A stretch of 16,342 nucleotides of DNA from Clostridia bacterium. GTDB lineage: Bacteria > Bacillota_A > Clostridia > Christensenellales > Aristaeellaceae. The notes beneath the pieces were generated by a model. It saw nothing but the letters and a program-made list of their open reading frames with translations, did not search any database and was not told where the DNA came from. Positions 1 through 7,400 of this stretch are shown one piece after another. The stretch spans positions 1-16,342 of the forward strand of contig JAFUPT010000051.1 of the NCBI GenBank assembly GCA_017481065.1. The letters are read 5' to 3'. The number at the start of each line of letters is the position of its first letter. Position 1 is the stretch's first letter. Both the position numbers and the translations under genes were made by a program.

Positions 1-1
1 A

Positions 2-1258
2 TACTGGACCGACGGCGGCCAGATGCCGCCGGAGAGCGTAAAGGGCATCACCGACCGCATCCCCGAGACCACTTACGAAGAATCCCAGCCCATGGATGAA
101 CAGGCCGCCATCGAAGCGGGTCTGCTGAACTACATCGGCAAGGATGTGGACGATGCATACATTGCCGCCGTGAAGAAGCTCAGCGTCAATCCCGAGCTCG
201 CCAAGGAAGTGGGCGCGGACCTCAAGATCGTCTACACCCCCCTGCACGGCTCCGGCAATATCCCGGTTCGCCGCATCTTCGATGAGATTGGCATGAAGAA
301 CGTGTACGTCGTCAAGGAGCAGGAACTGCCGGATGGCAACTTCCCCACCGTGCGCGTGCCCAATCCCGAGGAGAAGGACGCCTTCAACCTTGCCCTTAAA
401 ATGCAGGCCGAAATCGGCGCGGACCTCTGCGTAGGCACCGACCCGGACTGCGACCGCGTGGGCATCGCCTGCATGACCGAAAACGGTCCCCGCCTGCTCA
501 ACGGCAACCAGATCGGCTGCGTGCTGCTGCACTACATCCTCTCCCAGAAGAAGGAGCGCGGCATCCTGCCCGAGAACGCCGCCGCCGTCACCACCATCGT
601 ATCCACCAACATGGCCGCCGCCATCGCCAAGTCCTTCGGCTGCAAGATGGTGGAAGTGCTCACCGGCTTCAAGTACATTGCCGAGCAGATCTACCTCTAC
701 GAAACCACCGGCTGCAACACCTTCCAGTTCGGCTTTGAGGAGTCCTTCGGCTACCTGTCCGGCACCGATGTGCGCGATAAGGACGGCGTAAACGCCTGCA
801 TGCTCATCGCAGAAGCTGCCTGCTGGTACAAGAAGAAGTACAACAAGACCCTCGTGGACGCCATCGATATGCTCTACCAGCAGTACGGCTACTACGGCGA
901 TAAGGTTGTTTCCTTCGTGTGCCCCGGCAAGGATGGCCTGGAGACCATGCAGAACCTGATGGCAAGCCTTCGCGAAAATCCGCCGAAGGAGTTCGCCGGC
1001 GCCAAGGTCGTCGCCCTGCGCGACTACCAGAAGAGCACCCGCGTGGAGGGCGACAAGGTGGAGGAAATCACCCTGCCCAAGTCCAACGTGCTCTACTTCG
1101 AGCTGGAAAACGATGCATGGATCTGCGTGCGTCCCTCCGGCACCGAGCCGAAGATCAAGCTGTATGTAAATGCCGTATCCGATGCATCCGAAAAGACCCA
1201 GGAAGCCCTGAAGGCTTACGCCGATGCAGCGGTTGAGGTGCTCAACAGCCGGATGTAA
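2..1258 (+). CDS. Phosphoglucomutase/phosphomannomutase, C-terminal part (5' end outside window)
   Basis: This is an alpha-D-phosphohexomutase that interconverts hexose 1- and 6-phosphates in the cytoplasm and feeds cell-wall and exopolysaccharide precursors. The reading frame is open from base 2, before the first ATG at 23, so the gene is truncated by the window start. About 418 residues remain. Relatives of the PgcA type have about 575-580, so the N-terminal domain with the phosphoserine loop is missing. The metal-binding loop DPDCDR is at 440-457, the sugar-specificity loop GFEES at about 731-745, and the phosphate-binding loop RPSGTEPK at 1130-1153. All three are intact. Glucose versus mannose preference cannot be decided from these motifs, although the overall look is nearest PgcA-type phosphoglucomutase. 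The gene is followed by a palindromic block containing an intrinsic terminator. Confidence 0.93.
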   Translation, partial: YWTDGGQMPPESVKGITDRIPETTYEESQPMDEQAAIEAGLLNYIGKDVDDAYIAAVKKLSVNPELAKEVGADLKIVYTPLHGSGNIPVRRIFDEIGMKNVYVVKEQELPDGNFPTVRVPNPEEKDAFNLALKMQAEIGADLCVGTDPDCDRVGIACMTENGPRLLNGNQIGCVLLHYILSQKKERGILPENAAAVTTIVSTNMAAAIAKSFGCKMVEVLTGFKYIAEQIYLYETTGCNTFQFGFEESFGYLSGTDVRDKDGVNACMLIAEAACWYKKKYNKTLVDAIDMLYQQYGYYGDKVVSFVCPGKDGLETMQNLMASLRENPPKEFAGAKVVALRDYQKSTRVEGDKVEEITLPKSNVLYFELENDAWICVRPSGTEPKIKLYVNAVSDASEKTQEALKAYADAAVEVLNSRM

Positions 1259-1365
1259 CGGGGAGACGCTTAGGGGACGCTGTCCCCTAAGAACCCCTGC
1301 CAGGGGAAATGATTTCCCCTGGACCCCTCTGTATTGCGCTGCTGCGCAGCGCCGGAGGAAGAATG

Positions 1366-1475
1366 AAAGGCCCCCCTTTGCAAGGGGAGCTGCCCGAAGG
1401 GCTGAGGGGTTGTACCCAAAACAATCCCTCCGTCATCCCTCGGATGACACCTCCCTTTGCACAAGGGAGGCTTTT
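1366..1475. repeat. 110-bp quasi-palindromic element nested in repeat block 1
   Basis: The element runs from AAAGGC to GCTTTT, and its two halves are imperfect reverse complements, so it looks similar on either strand. It breaks into serial hairpins: GCCC-gaa-GGGC at 1392-1402, GAGGGGTTGT/ACAATCCCTC at 1404-1430 with a 7-base loop, GTCATCC-ctc-GGATGAC at 1432-1448, and CCTCCCTT/AAGGGAGG at 1450-1470. It is absent from the sister block at 8341-8528, so it probably inserted into block 1. The structure resembles large palindromic intergenic repeats I recall from clostridial genomes, possibly MITE-like, but I could not check that. No target-site duplication is evident. Confidence 0.75.
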
Positions 1476-1483
1476 GGTTTTTT
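1450..1483 (+). terminator. Rho-independent terminator after the mutase gene
   Basis: A perfect 8-bp stem CCTCCCTT/AAGGGAGG (1450-1457 with 1463-1470) with a 5-base loop is followed by CTTTTGGTTTTTT (1471-1483). It forms the right end of the quasi-palindromic element, so the repeat appears to supply the terminator for the upstream gene. Confidence 0.65.
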
Positions 1484-1598
1484 ATAACCCGGCGATGCAC
1501 AGCATCGCCTGCTGAGGGTTCCAAGGGGGATCACCCCCCTTGGCCGGGGGGCTGAGGGCTGGCAGCCCCCAGCGTCCCCTTCCCGAAAATCAATCTTT

Positions 1599-1604
1599 GG
1601 AGGA
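1599..1604 (+). promoter_or_regulatory. Ribosome binding site fixing the ychF start
   Basis: GGAGGA lies 7 bases before ATG 1612. This supports that start over the in-frame upstream ATG at 1540, which would put repeat module E and tail F inside the protein. Confidence 0.9.
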
Positions 1605-1611
1605 CAAACCT

Positions 1612-2709
1612 ATGAAACTTGGCGTTGTCGGCCTGCCGAATGTCGGCAAGAGCACGCTGTTTAATGCCATCACCTGCGCGGGCGCGCAGGCGGCAAACTA
1701 TCCCTTCTGCACCATCGAGCCGAACACCGGCGTTGTCGCCGTGCCGGACAAGAGATTGGATGTACTGGCCGAGATGTACAATCCGGAGAAGTACACCCCC
1801 GCCACCCTGGAATTCGTGGACATCGCGGGCCTGGTTAAGGGCGCGAGCCGGGGCGAGGGCCTTGGCAATAAGTTCCTTTCCCATATCCGCGAGGTGGACG
1901 CCATCGTGCATGTTGTCCGCTGCTTCGAGGATGACAACGTAATCCATGTGGACGGCAGCGTGGACCCCGCCCGCGATATCGATGTAATCAATACCGAGCT
2001 GGTGCTGGCGGACATCGAAACCGTAACCAAGCGCGCCGAGAAGGCCGCCGCCATGCTGAAAAAGGGCGATAAGAAGTACGCCGTGGAGGCCGAAGCGGGC
2101 AAGATCCTGCTCGACCACCTGAACGAGGGTAAGCCCGCCCGCACCTGCAAGCTGGACGATGAACAGCTCTCCGTGGTGCACGATTGGTTCCTGCTCACCA
2201 TGAAGAAGGTAATCTACGCCGCAAACATCGGTGAGGACAGCCTCTCCACCCCCGAGGAGGAGCTGGAGCTGGTGAAGCCGGTGCGCGAAATCGCCGAGAG
2301 CGAGGGCGCGCAGGTGCTGGTGATCTGCGCCCAGGTGGAAGAGGACATCAGCCAGATGGAGCCGGACGAGAAGGAAATGTTCCTGGAGGACATGGGCATC
2401 GGCCAGAGCGGCCTCGACCGCCTCGTTGTCCTCGGCTACAAGCTGCTGGGCCTGATCTCCTACCTCACCGCCGGCCCGCAGGAGGTGCGCGCATGGACCA
2501 TCACCGATGGCACCAAGGCGCCCCAGGCCGCCGGCAAGATTCATTCCGACTTCGAGCGCGGCTTCATCCGTGCGGAGATCGTGCCCTATGAGGACCTCGT
2601 CCGCGAAGGCAGCATTGCCGCCTGCAAGGAAAAGGGCCTGGTTCGCTCCGAAGGCAAGGAATATGTGATGAAGGACGGCGATGTAACGCTGTTCCGTTTC
2701 AATGTCTGA
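1612..2709 (+). CDS. ychF: Redox-regulated ATPase YchF (Obg-family, OLA1-like)
   Basis: YchF is a cytoplasmic Obg-family P-loop nucleotidase that binds ribosomes and, unusually for the family, prefers ATP. The 365-residue length from ATG 1612 matches the family. The P-loop GLPNVGKST is at residues 7-15 and the G3-region sequence DIAGLVKGA begins at D70. The canonical guanine-specifying NKxD motif is replaced by N205-I-G-E208, the NxxE signature expected of an ATP-preferring YchF. The C-terminal part (about residues 280-365) is the TGS domain. The start is set by GGAGGA at 1599-1604. The stop overlaps the first codons of the next gene by 8 bases, pointing to co-transcription and translational coupling. 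Its upstream region is repeat block 1, and I found no convincing promoter there. Confidence 0.97.
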   Translation: MKLGVVGLPNVGKSTLFNAITCAGAQAANYPFCTIEPNTGVVAVPDKRLDVLAEMYNPEKYTPATLEFVDIAGLVKGASRGEGLGNKFLSHIREVDAIVHVVRCFEDDNVIHVDGSVDPARDIDVINTELVLADIETVTKRAEKAAAMLKKGDKKYAVEAEAGKILLDHLNEGKPARTCKLDDEQLSVVHDWFLLTMKKVIYAANIGEDSLSTPEEELELVKPVREIAESEGAQVLVICAQVEEDISQMEPDEKEMFLEDMGIGQSGLDRLVVLGYKLLGLISYLTAGPQEVRAWTITDGTKAPQAAGKIHSDFERGFIRAEIVPYEDLVREGSIAACKEKGLVRSEGKEYVMKDGDVTLFRFNV

Positions 2710-3682
2710 TATGCAGGAAAACCATAAGGAAGCGCCCGCGCCCGTCCGCCGGCCCACCCGGCTGCAGGCACTGGTGCTGTTCGCCATCGCTGCGCTGGCT
2801 CCCTTCGCGGAAAGCCTCTACGGCAAGCTGCTTCCGGCGATGGATGAAAATACCGCCAACCTCGTGCTGAACGCGCTGTATTACCTGGTATTTTTGGCGC
2901 TGCCGGTTTTCCTCTGCTTCCGCAGGGGGCCGGCAGGGCCGGAAAGCCTGCGCCCGAATCCCCTGCCCATATCATCGCTGCTCTCCATCGTGGCAGCGGC
3001 GCTGCTGTGCGTGTTTTTGGTGAACGATATCGTAATCCTCTGGTCCATTCCCTTCCAGAAGCTGGGCTTCAACCTGGATGTGTTCAGCATGCCGGTTCCC
3101 AACGACGCCAAGGGGCTCACCGTGTGCATACTCTATGCGGCGGTGCTGCCGGGCATCTGCGAGGAGCTGCTCTTCCGCGGCGCGATGCTGCCCGCCTTTG
3201 AGCAGGAGGGCACGAGGCGCGCCCGCTTTATCACCGCGCTGCTCTTTGCCCTGCTTCACGGCAACATCATCGGCCTGCCCACCCAGCTCCTGCTGGGCCT
3301 GATTCTGGCGGATATCGTGGTTTACAGCGATTCCATCTACGGCGGCATGATCTTCCACACCGCCTATAATGCGGCGCTGGTCATCATACAGTCCATCCAG
3401 CAGCGCGCGGCGGCGGATGCGGCGGCTTCTGCGGATTACCTCACCGCCATCGGCGGCATGGGCGGCGTGTTCAGCCTTTTGGTCAGCATTTTGATCACCG
3501 GACTCATGGTGCGCTTCTCGCTGGGCGTGCTGCGCTTCCGGGCAAGGCTGGATGGCCGGGAGATACGGCTGCCGGGGCAGAAGGCGCGCATGAACGGCAC
3601 GGAAATTGGCGTGCTGGTCATAGGGCTCGCCCTCGTGGCGCTGCGCTACGCGCTGGTGACCTACACCATGCTCACAACCTGA
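2702..3682 (+). CDS. CPBP-family intramembrane metalloprotease (Abi/Rce1-like)
   Basis: This is a 326-residue polytopic membrane protein with the three CPBP (CAAX protease and bacteriocin-processing, Abi) motifs. Motif 1 is E154-E155-LLF-R159-G, motif 2 is F182-ALL-H186, and motif 3 is H219-TAY-N223. In this superfamily the glutamate pair and the histidines form the catalytic site within the membrane. Hydrophobic segments include residues about 22-36, 55-73, 91-112, 136-150, 176-207, a segment near 255-278, and one near the C-terminus. Family roles include CAAX-like processing, peptide maturation and self-immunity to bacteriocins. No peptide precursor gene is visible nearby, so the substrate is unknown. 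ATG 2702 overlaps the end of ychF by 8 bases and has no clear ribosome binding site. ATG 2711 is a possible alternative. Translational coupling to ychF is likely. Confidence 0.9.
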   Translation: MSDMQENHKEAPAPVRRPTRLQALVLFAIAALAPFAESLYGKLLPAMDENTANLVLNALYYLVFLALPVFLCFRRGPAGPESLRPNPLPISSLLSIVAAALLCVFLVNDIVILWSIPFQKLGFNLDVFSMPVPNDAKGLTVCILYAAVLPGICEELLFRGAMLPAFEQEGTRRARFITALLFALLHGNIIGLPTQLLLGLILADIVVYSDSIYGGMIFHTAYNAALVIIQSIQQRAAADAAASADYLTAIGGMGGVFSLLVSILITGLMVRFSLGVLRFRARLDGREIRLPGQKARMNGTEIGVLVIGLALVALRYALVTYTMLTT

Positions 3683-3697
3683 CAAAGGAGAAGCAAA

Positions 3698-4174
3698 ATG
3701 AATGCTGTGATCCTGTGCGTGGGAAAGCTGAAGGAAAAGTGGCAGCAGGATGGCTGCGCGGAATACTTGAAGCGCCTCTCCCGCTACGGAAAATATGAAA
3801 TCATCCAGCTGGACGATCTGCGCGAGCCGGACAACGCCAGTCCCGCCCAGATCAAACAGATCATCGATAAGGAGGGCAAGGCCCTGCTCGCCCGCATCAA
3901 GCCCACGGACCGGGTAGTTGCGCTCTGCGTGAAGGCTCCCGCGCCGGATTCTGTAAAGCTCTCCGAAACCATGCAGCAGTGGAGCGCGGATGGGCGGCGG
4001 ATCGTGCTGGTGATCGGCGGCTCCAACGGCCTTTCCGATGAACTGATCGCCCGGGCGGACAACCGCCTCTCCTTCTCCAACCTCACCTTCCCCCACGGAC
4101 TGATGCGCGTGATCCTGCTGGAGCAGCTCTACCGCGCCGAGCGGATCCGCACAGGGGAAAAGTACCATAAATGA
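3698..4174 (+). CDS. rlmH: 23S rRNA (pseudouridine-1915-N3)-methyltransferase RlmH
   Basis: RlmH is a small SPOUT-class methyltransferase that uses S-adenosylmethionine to methylate N3 of pseudouridine 1915 in helix 69 of 23S rRNA, acting on assembled 70S ribosomes. The 158-residue length is typical. The cofactor-binding loop G107-G-S-N-G111 sits in the sequence VLVIGGSNGLSDE, followed by the family's C-terminal run LTFPHGLMRVILLEQLYRA and the terminal YHK. The start at 3698 has AAAGGAG at 3684-3690. It lies 15 bases after the CPBP gene and is the last gene of the ychF-CPBP-rlmH unit, followed by a repeat-like hairpin and then a strong terminator at 4255-4292. Confidence 0.97.
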   Translation: MNAVILCVGKLKEKWQQDGCAEYLKRLSRYGKYEIIQLDDLREPDNASPAQIKQIIDKEGKALLARIKPTDRVVALCVKAPAPDSVKLSETMQQWSADGRRIVLVIGGSNGLSDELIARADNRLSFSNLTFPHGLMRVILLEQLYRAERIRTGEKYHK

Positions 4175-4200
4175 GCGCTGGGAAACGCCCGGCTGGAACC

Positions 4201-4233
4201 CATTCAAGGGGCGATCCGCCCTTTGGAAACCCC
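4201..4233 (+). repeat. Solo copy of repeat module A downstream of rlmH
   Basis: A 9-bp stem with one G-U pair (4205-4213 with 4217-4225, loop atc) is followed by GGAAACCCC. Module A in the two large blocks is also a 9-bp GGGG/CCCC stem with a 3-base loop followed by GAACCCC, so this appears to be a diverged, isolated copy. It has no T-tract of its own. Confidence 0.5.
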
Positions 4234-4254
4234 GGAAAAAATAAATAATCGCAG

Positions 4255-4292
4255 CACCAGGGTCGGCAAGAATGACCCTGGTGTTGTTTTTT
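4255..4292 (+). terminator. Rho-independent terminator of the ychF-CPBP-rlmH unit
   Basis: A perfect 10-bp stem CACCAGGGTC/GACCCTGGTG (4255-4264 with 4274-4283) with a 9-base loop is followed by TTGTTTTTT. It stands about 80 bases after the rlmH stop and separates this unit from the large glycosyltransferase gene. Confidence 0.92.
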
Positions 4293-4399
4293 CTGCCACA
4301 GGGCTGCGGCGCTGCAATCCTGCGGGGAAAGTGGCTCCCGGCGCAAAGCCCCTGCGCCCTCCCCCATTATCTTTCCATAAAAAACCAATTTTCGCCGCA

Positions 4400-4405
4400 T
4401 ATAAT
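4400..4405 (+). promoter_or_regulatory. Possible -10 element for the glycosyltransferase gene
   Basis: A perfect TATAAT lies in an AT-rich stretch (4367-4420) within otherwise GC-rich sequence, downstream of the terminator and 78 bases before the start codon. No good -35 box lies at 16-18 bp; the nearest, TTTCCA at 4372-4377, is 22 bp away. The site is therefore plausible from position and AT content but not from a complete promoter. Confidence 0.4.
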
Positions 4406-4435
4406 GGAGGATTTTTTCATTCGCGCAGGGAAATT

Positions 4436-4462
4436 ATGAAGTTGGATGATTATGACTATTGA
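4436..4462 (+). CDS. Possible 8-codon leader peptide ORF (MKLDDYDY)
   Basis: A short frame from ATG 4436 to TGA 4460-4462 encodes MKLDDYDY. An AGGG lies a few bases upstream. Its stop codon overlaps the GAGGAG (4461-4466) that serves the glycosyltransferase gene, the layout expected if ribosomes leaving the leader affect initiation at 4478. At eight codons it could easily be chance. Confidence 0.25.
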   Translation: MKLDDYDY

Positions 4463-4477
4463 GGAGTTTTTATCTGA

Positions 4478-7400
4478 ATGAGACGTTTTATTTCGCTGGT
4501 ATTGGTATTTGTGCTGGCATTGTGCTGCATTCCCGCATATGCGGAGGAGGCGGCAAATGAAAACCTGGTAACAAACGGCGATTTTTCCCTGCTGGATTCC
4601 AATGGCATGCCCGAGGGCTGGACGAAGGAAATGTGGCACACCGATGCGGGCGTGAGCATGCTCTCCGTGTCCGAAGATGGCTACGAGGGCAACTGCGCCG
4701 TGGTGACCAATGTGGACGCCAACGACGCCCGCTTTTCCCAGAAGATTTCCGTGGAACCGGACAGCCTGTACCGCTTCAGCTGCATGGTAAAGGCGGAAGA
4801 TTGCGGCGCGGAGGGCTATGGCGCGACCATATCCTTTGAGGATTGCTTCACCTATTCCGAGGAAGTGCTGGACACGGATGGTCAGTGGCGGGAGCTCAGC
4901 GTCTATGGCCGCACGGGCAAAAAACAGGAGGAAGTAACGCTGTTCATCCGCGTGGGCGGCTACGGCAGCCTCGCCAGCGGCAGGGCGTATTTTGACAATG
5001 TTAGCGCCGTGAAGGTGGAAAATGCGCCGGAAAGCGCGGAAATTTTGCCGCTGAGCACGGTGGATTCCTCCTCAAACCAGTCCAGTGCAAGCACAGCCGA
5101 TGCGGGCGAACCCAAGCGCAACACCGAGGCCTACCTGCTGATGGCGGCGCTCTATGTGCTGCTGGTGCTCGCCATTGCGCGGCGCTTCCCCCGCATCCGC
5201 CACGCAGGTTTCGATGGAAAAATCCTGCTCATCGCGGGCCTCGGCGCGGCATTTTTGCTCAGGATTGCCCTCGGCATGCTGGTGCGGGGCTATAACACGG
5301 ATATCAACTGCTTCTCCGCATGGTCGGAGCGCATGTTTTCCAATGGACCCGGCAATTTCTATGCCCCGGATTACTTCTGCGATTACCCGCCGGGATATAT
5401 GCTGCTGCTCTGGCCGGTAGCCGCGCTGCGGAACCTGCTGGGCCTCAGTTACCAGGGCGCCGGGCACCTGCTTTTGCTGAAATTTATCCCGATAGCCTGC
5501 GATATCCTGGGCGCGCTGCTGATCTGGAGATTTGCTGAAAAGAAGAAAATGAACAGCCGCATCGCGGCGGTGCTGGCGCTGCTCTACGCCTTCAACCCCG
5601 CCGCCATCATCGATACTGCGGCATGGGGCCAGATCGATTCCATCCTGGCGCTGCTGGTGGCCATCTGCGCGCTGCAGGCCGCGGAGGAGAAATATATCAC
5701 CAGCCTCGTGGCCTTCGCCGCCGCGCTGCTGATCAAGCCCCAGGCGCTGCTCTTCGCGCCGCTGGGCCTGCTTGCCATCGCAGTGAACCTGGTCAAGGGG
5801 AAAAATGCGAAGAAAACCCGGGATTTCTGCATCGGCGTTGCCGCCGCGCTGGGCATGCTCTACCTCGCGGGCGCAATCTGCAATGGCTTTGAAGGCGGAA
5901 TCCTCGGCCCGGTGCAGTGGCTCATCGAGCTCTATACAGGCACCCTGGGCAGCTATTCCTATATCACGGTAAACGCACTGAACCTCTACCAGATCCTGAA
6001 CCTGAACTGGGCGGACACCTCCTCCCAGCCGGTATGGACCATCTTCGCATGGTGCATGTTCGGCGCGGCGTACATCTATTCTGCGGTGCTCTATGCCAAA
6101 TCCCGGAAAAAGCAGCATATCCTGCTCACCGGCGCGCTGCTGCTGAGCCTGATTTACTGCTTCGGCCCGAAGATTCACGAGCGGTACATCTTCCCGGCGC
6201 TGCTCTTGCTGGCGCTGGCCTATGTATGCGATCGGGATAAGCGCATCCTAGGTTCCCTCACCATCATGACCGCTGTGACCGCCATGAACGAAATACTGGT
6301 GCTGCAGGGCGGCATGACGGAGGCGAACTACGGCCACCTGCAAGCCGGCGAACAATGGCTGAACGCAATGCTGAGCATGATCAACATCTGCACAGCGCTG
6401 TATTTGTGCTGGATTGCGCTGGATATTTGCGTGCTTGGCCATGTATACCGGCTGGAAAAGCCGGAGAAGGAACCCGTTTCCGCCCCGGATGCGCCGGACC
6501 ACCGCCTGCACATCCGCCGCATGGATTGCATCCTGATGGCGGCGGTAACGCTGCTCTATGCCGGAATCGCCTTCTTTAACCTCGGCGCCGCCTCCGCCCC
6601 GCAGACCAGCTGGGTATCCAGCCAATCGGGCGAGCGCGTGACCTTCGACCTCGGCAGCGTCGAAACCTTCCGCCCCATCTACTACGGCGGCATCTGCAAT
6701 TCCAATTTCACGGTGGAGCTCTCCAATGATGGCGAGACCTGGACGGAGCCGGTGTGGGCGAAGTACAACCAGGGCGAAATCTTCCGCTGGATCTATTTCG
6801 TGCCCCAGGATGATGCCGGCACGATCCTGCGGGAGGCCGAAGGCTTTGCCTGCGCCACGAATACCGAAAAATTTCCCATGCAGACCGCGCGCTACTTCCG
6901 CATCACTGCCGAGAGCGCGGGGCTGACTCTCTCTGAATTTGGCTTCTGGGATGAAAACGGCGAACTCCTGCCGGTTTCCATCTCCGAGCGCAGCGGTCAG
7001 TACCCGGAGACCGCCGTGGACCCCGAGCTGCTGATTGACGAGCAGGCGAGCGTGGCCGAAGTGCCGAGCTACTACAATTCCACCTATTTTGACGAGATTT
7101 ACCACGCCCGCACGGCTTATGAGCTGAAGCACGGCATGTCCATCTACGAGTGGACCCATCCGCCGCTGGGCAAGCTGGTGATGATGCTGGGCATCGATCT
7201 CTTCGGCATGACCCCCTTCGGCTGGCGCTTCATGGGCGCGCTAGTGGGCGTATTGATGGTGCCGCTGATGTATCTGCTCGCCAAGCAGCTGACCAAATCC
7301 GCAAAGCTCAGCTTCATCGCCATGTGCCTGATGGCGCTGGACAGCATGCATTTCACCCAGACCCGCATCGCCACCATCGATTCTTACGCGGTATTCTGGA

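Larger units (their letters stand above)
1270..1581 (+). repeat. Modular palindromic repeat block, copy 1 (upstream of ychF)
   Basis: The gene-free gap between the mutase and ychF is mostly consecutive hairpins. Module A is at 1270-1290 (arms TTAGGGGAC/GTCCCCTAA, loop gct). Module B is at 1300-1322 (arms CCAGGGGAAAT/ATTTCCCCTGG around one g). C-type hairpins are at 1336-1352 (GCGCTGC/GCAGCGC) and 1491-1509 (GGCGATGC/GCATCGCC). Module D is at 1521-1543 (CCAAGGGGG/CCCCCTTGG), module E at 1547-1570 (GGGGGCTG/CAGCCCCC), and tail F, AGCGTCCCCTT, at 1571-1581. The same modules recur in the same order at 8341-8528. A separate 110-bp palindromic element sits between the two C hairpins. I see no coding capacity here. 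Function is unknown. Confidence 0.85.

Noticed and set aside
1457..1485. Possible ychF promoter TTGCAC ... TTTATA in the T-rich run after the terminator
   Set aside because: Both boxes match poorly, and the T-rich run is better explained as the terminator tail.
1270..1581. CRISPR array or tandem repeat reading of the palindromic block
   Set aside because: The units are different hairpins, not a constant direct repeat with unique spacers. Similarity is between the two distant blocks, not between units within a block.
1531..2787. Long minus-strand open frame opposite ychF (418 codons)
   Set aside because: It is antisense to a clear ychF with all motifs, has low-complexity His/Leu/Ala/Gly composition, and no family resemblance. 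High GC leaves such frames open by chance.
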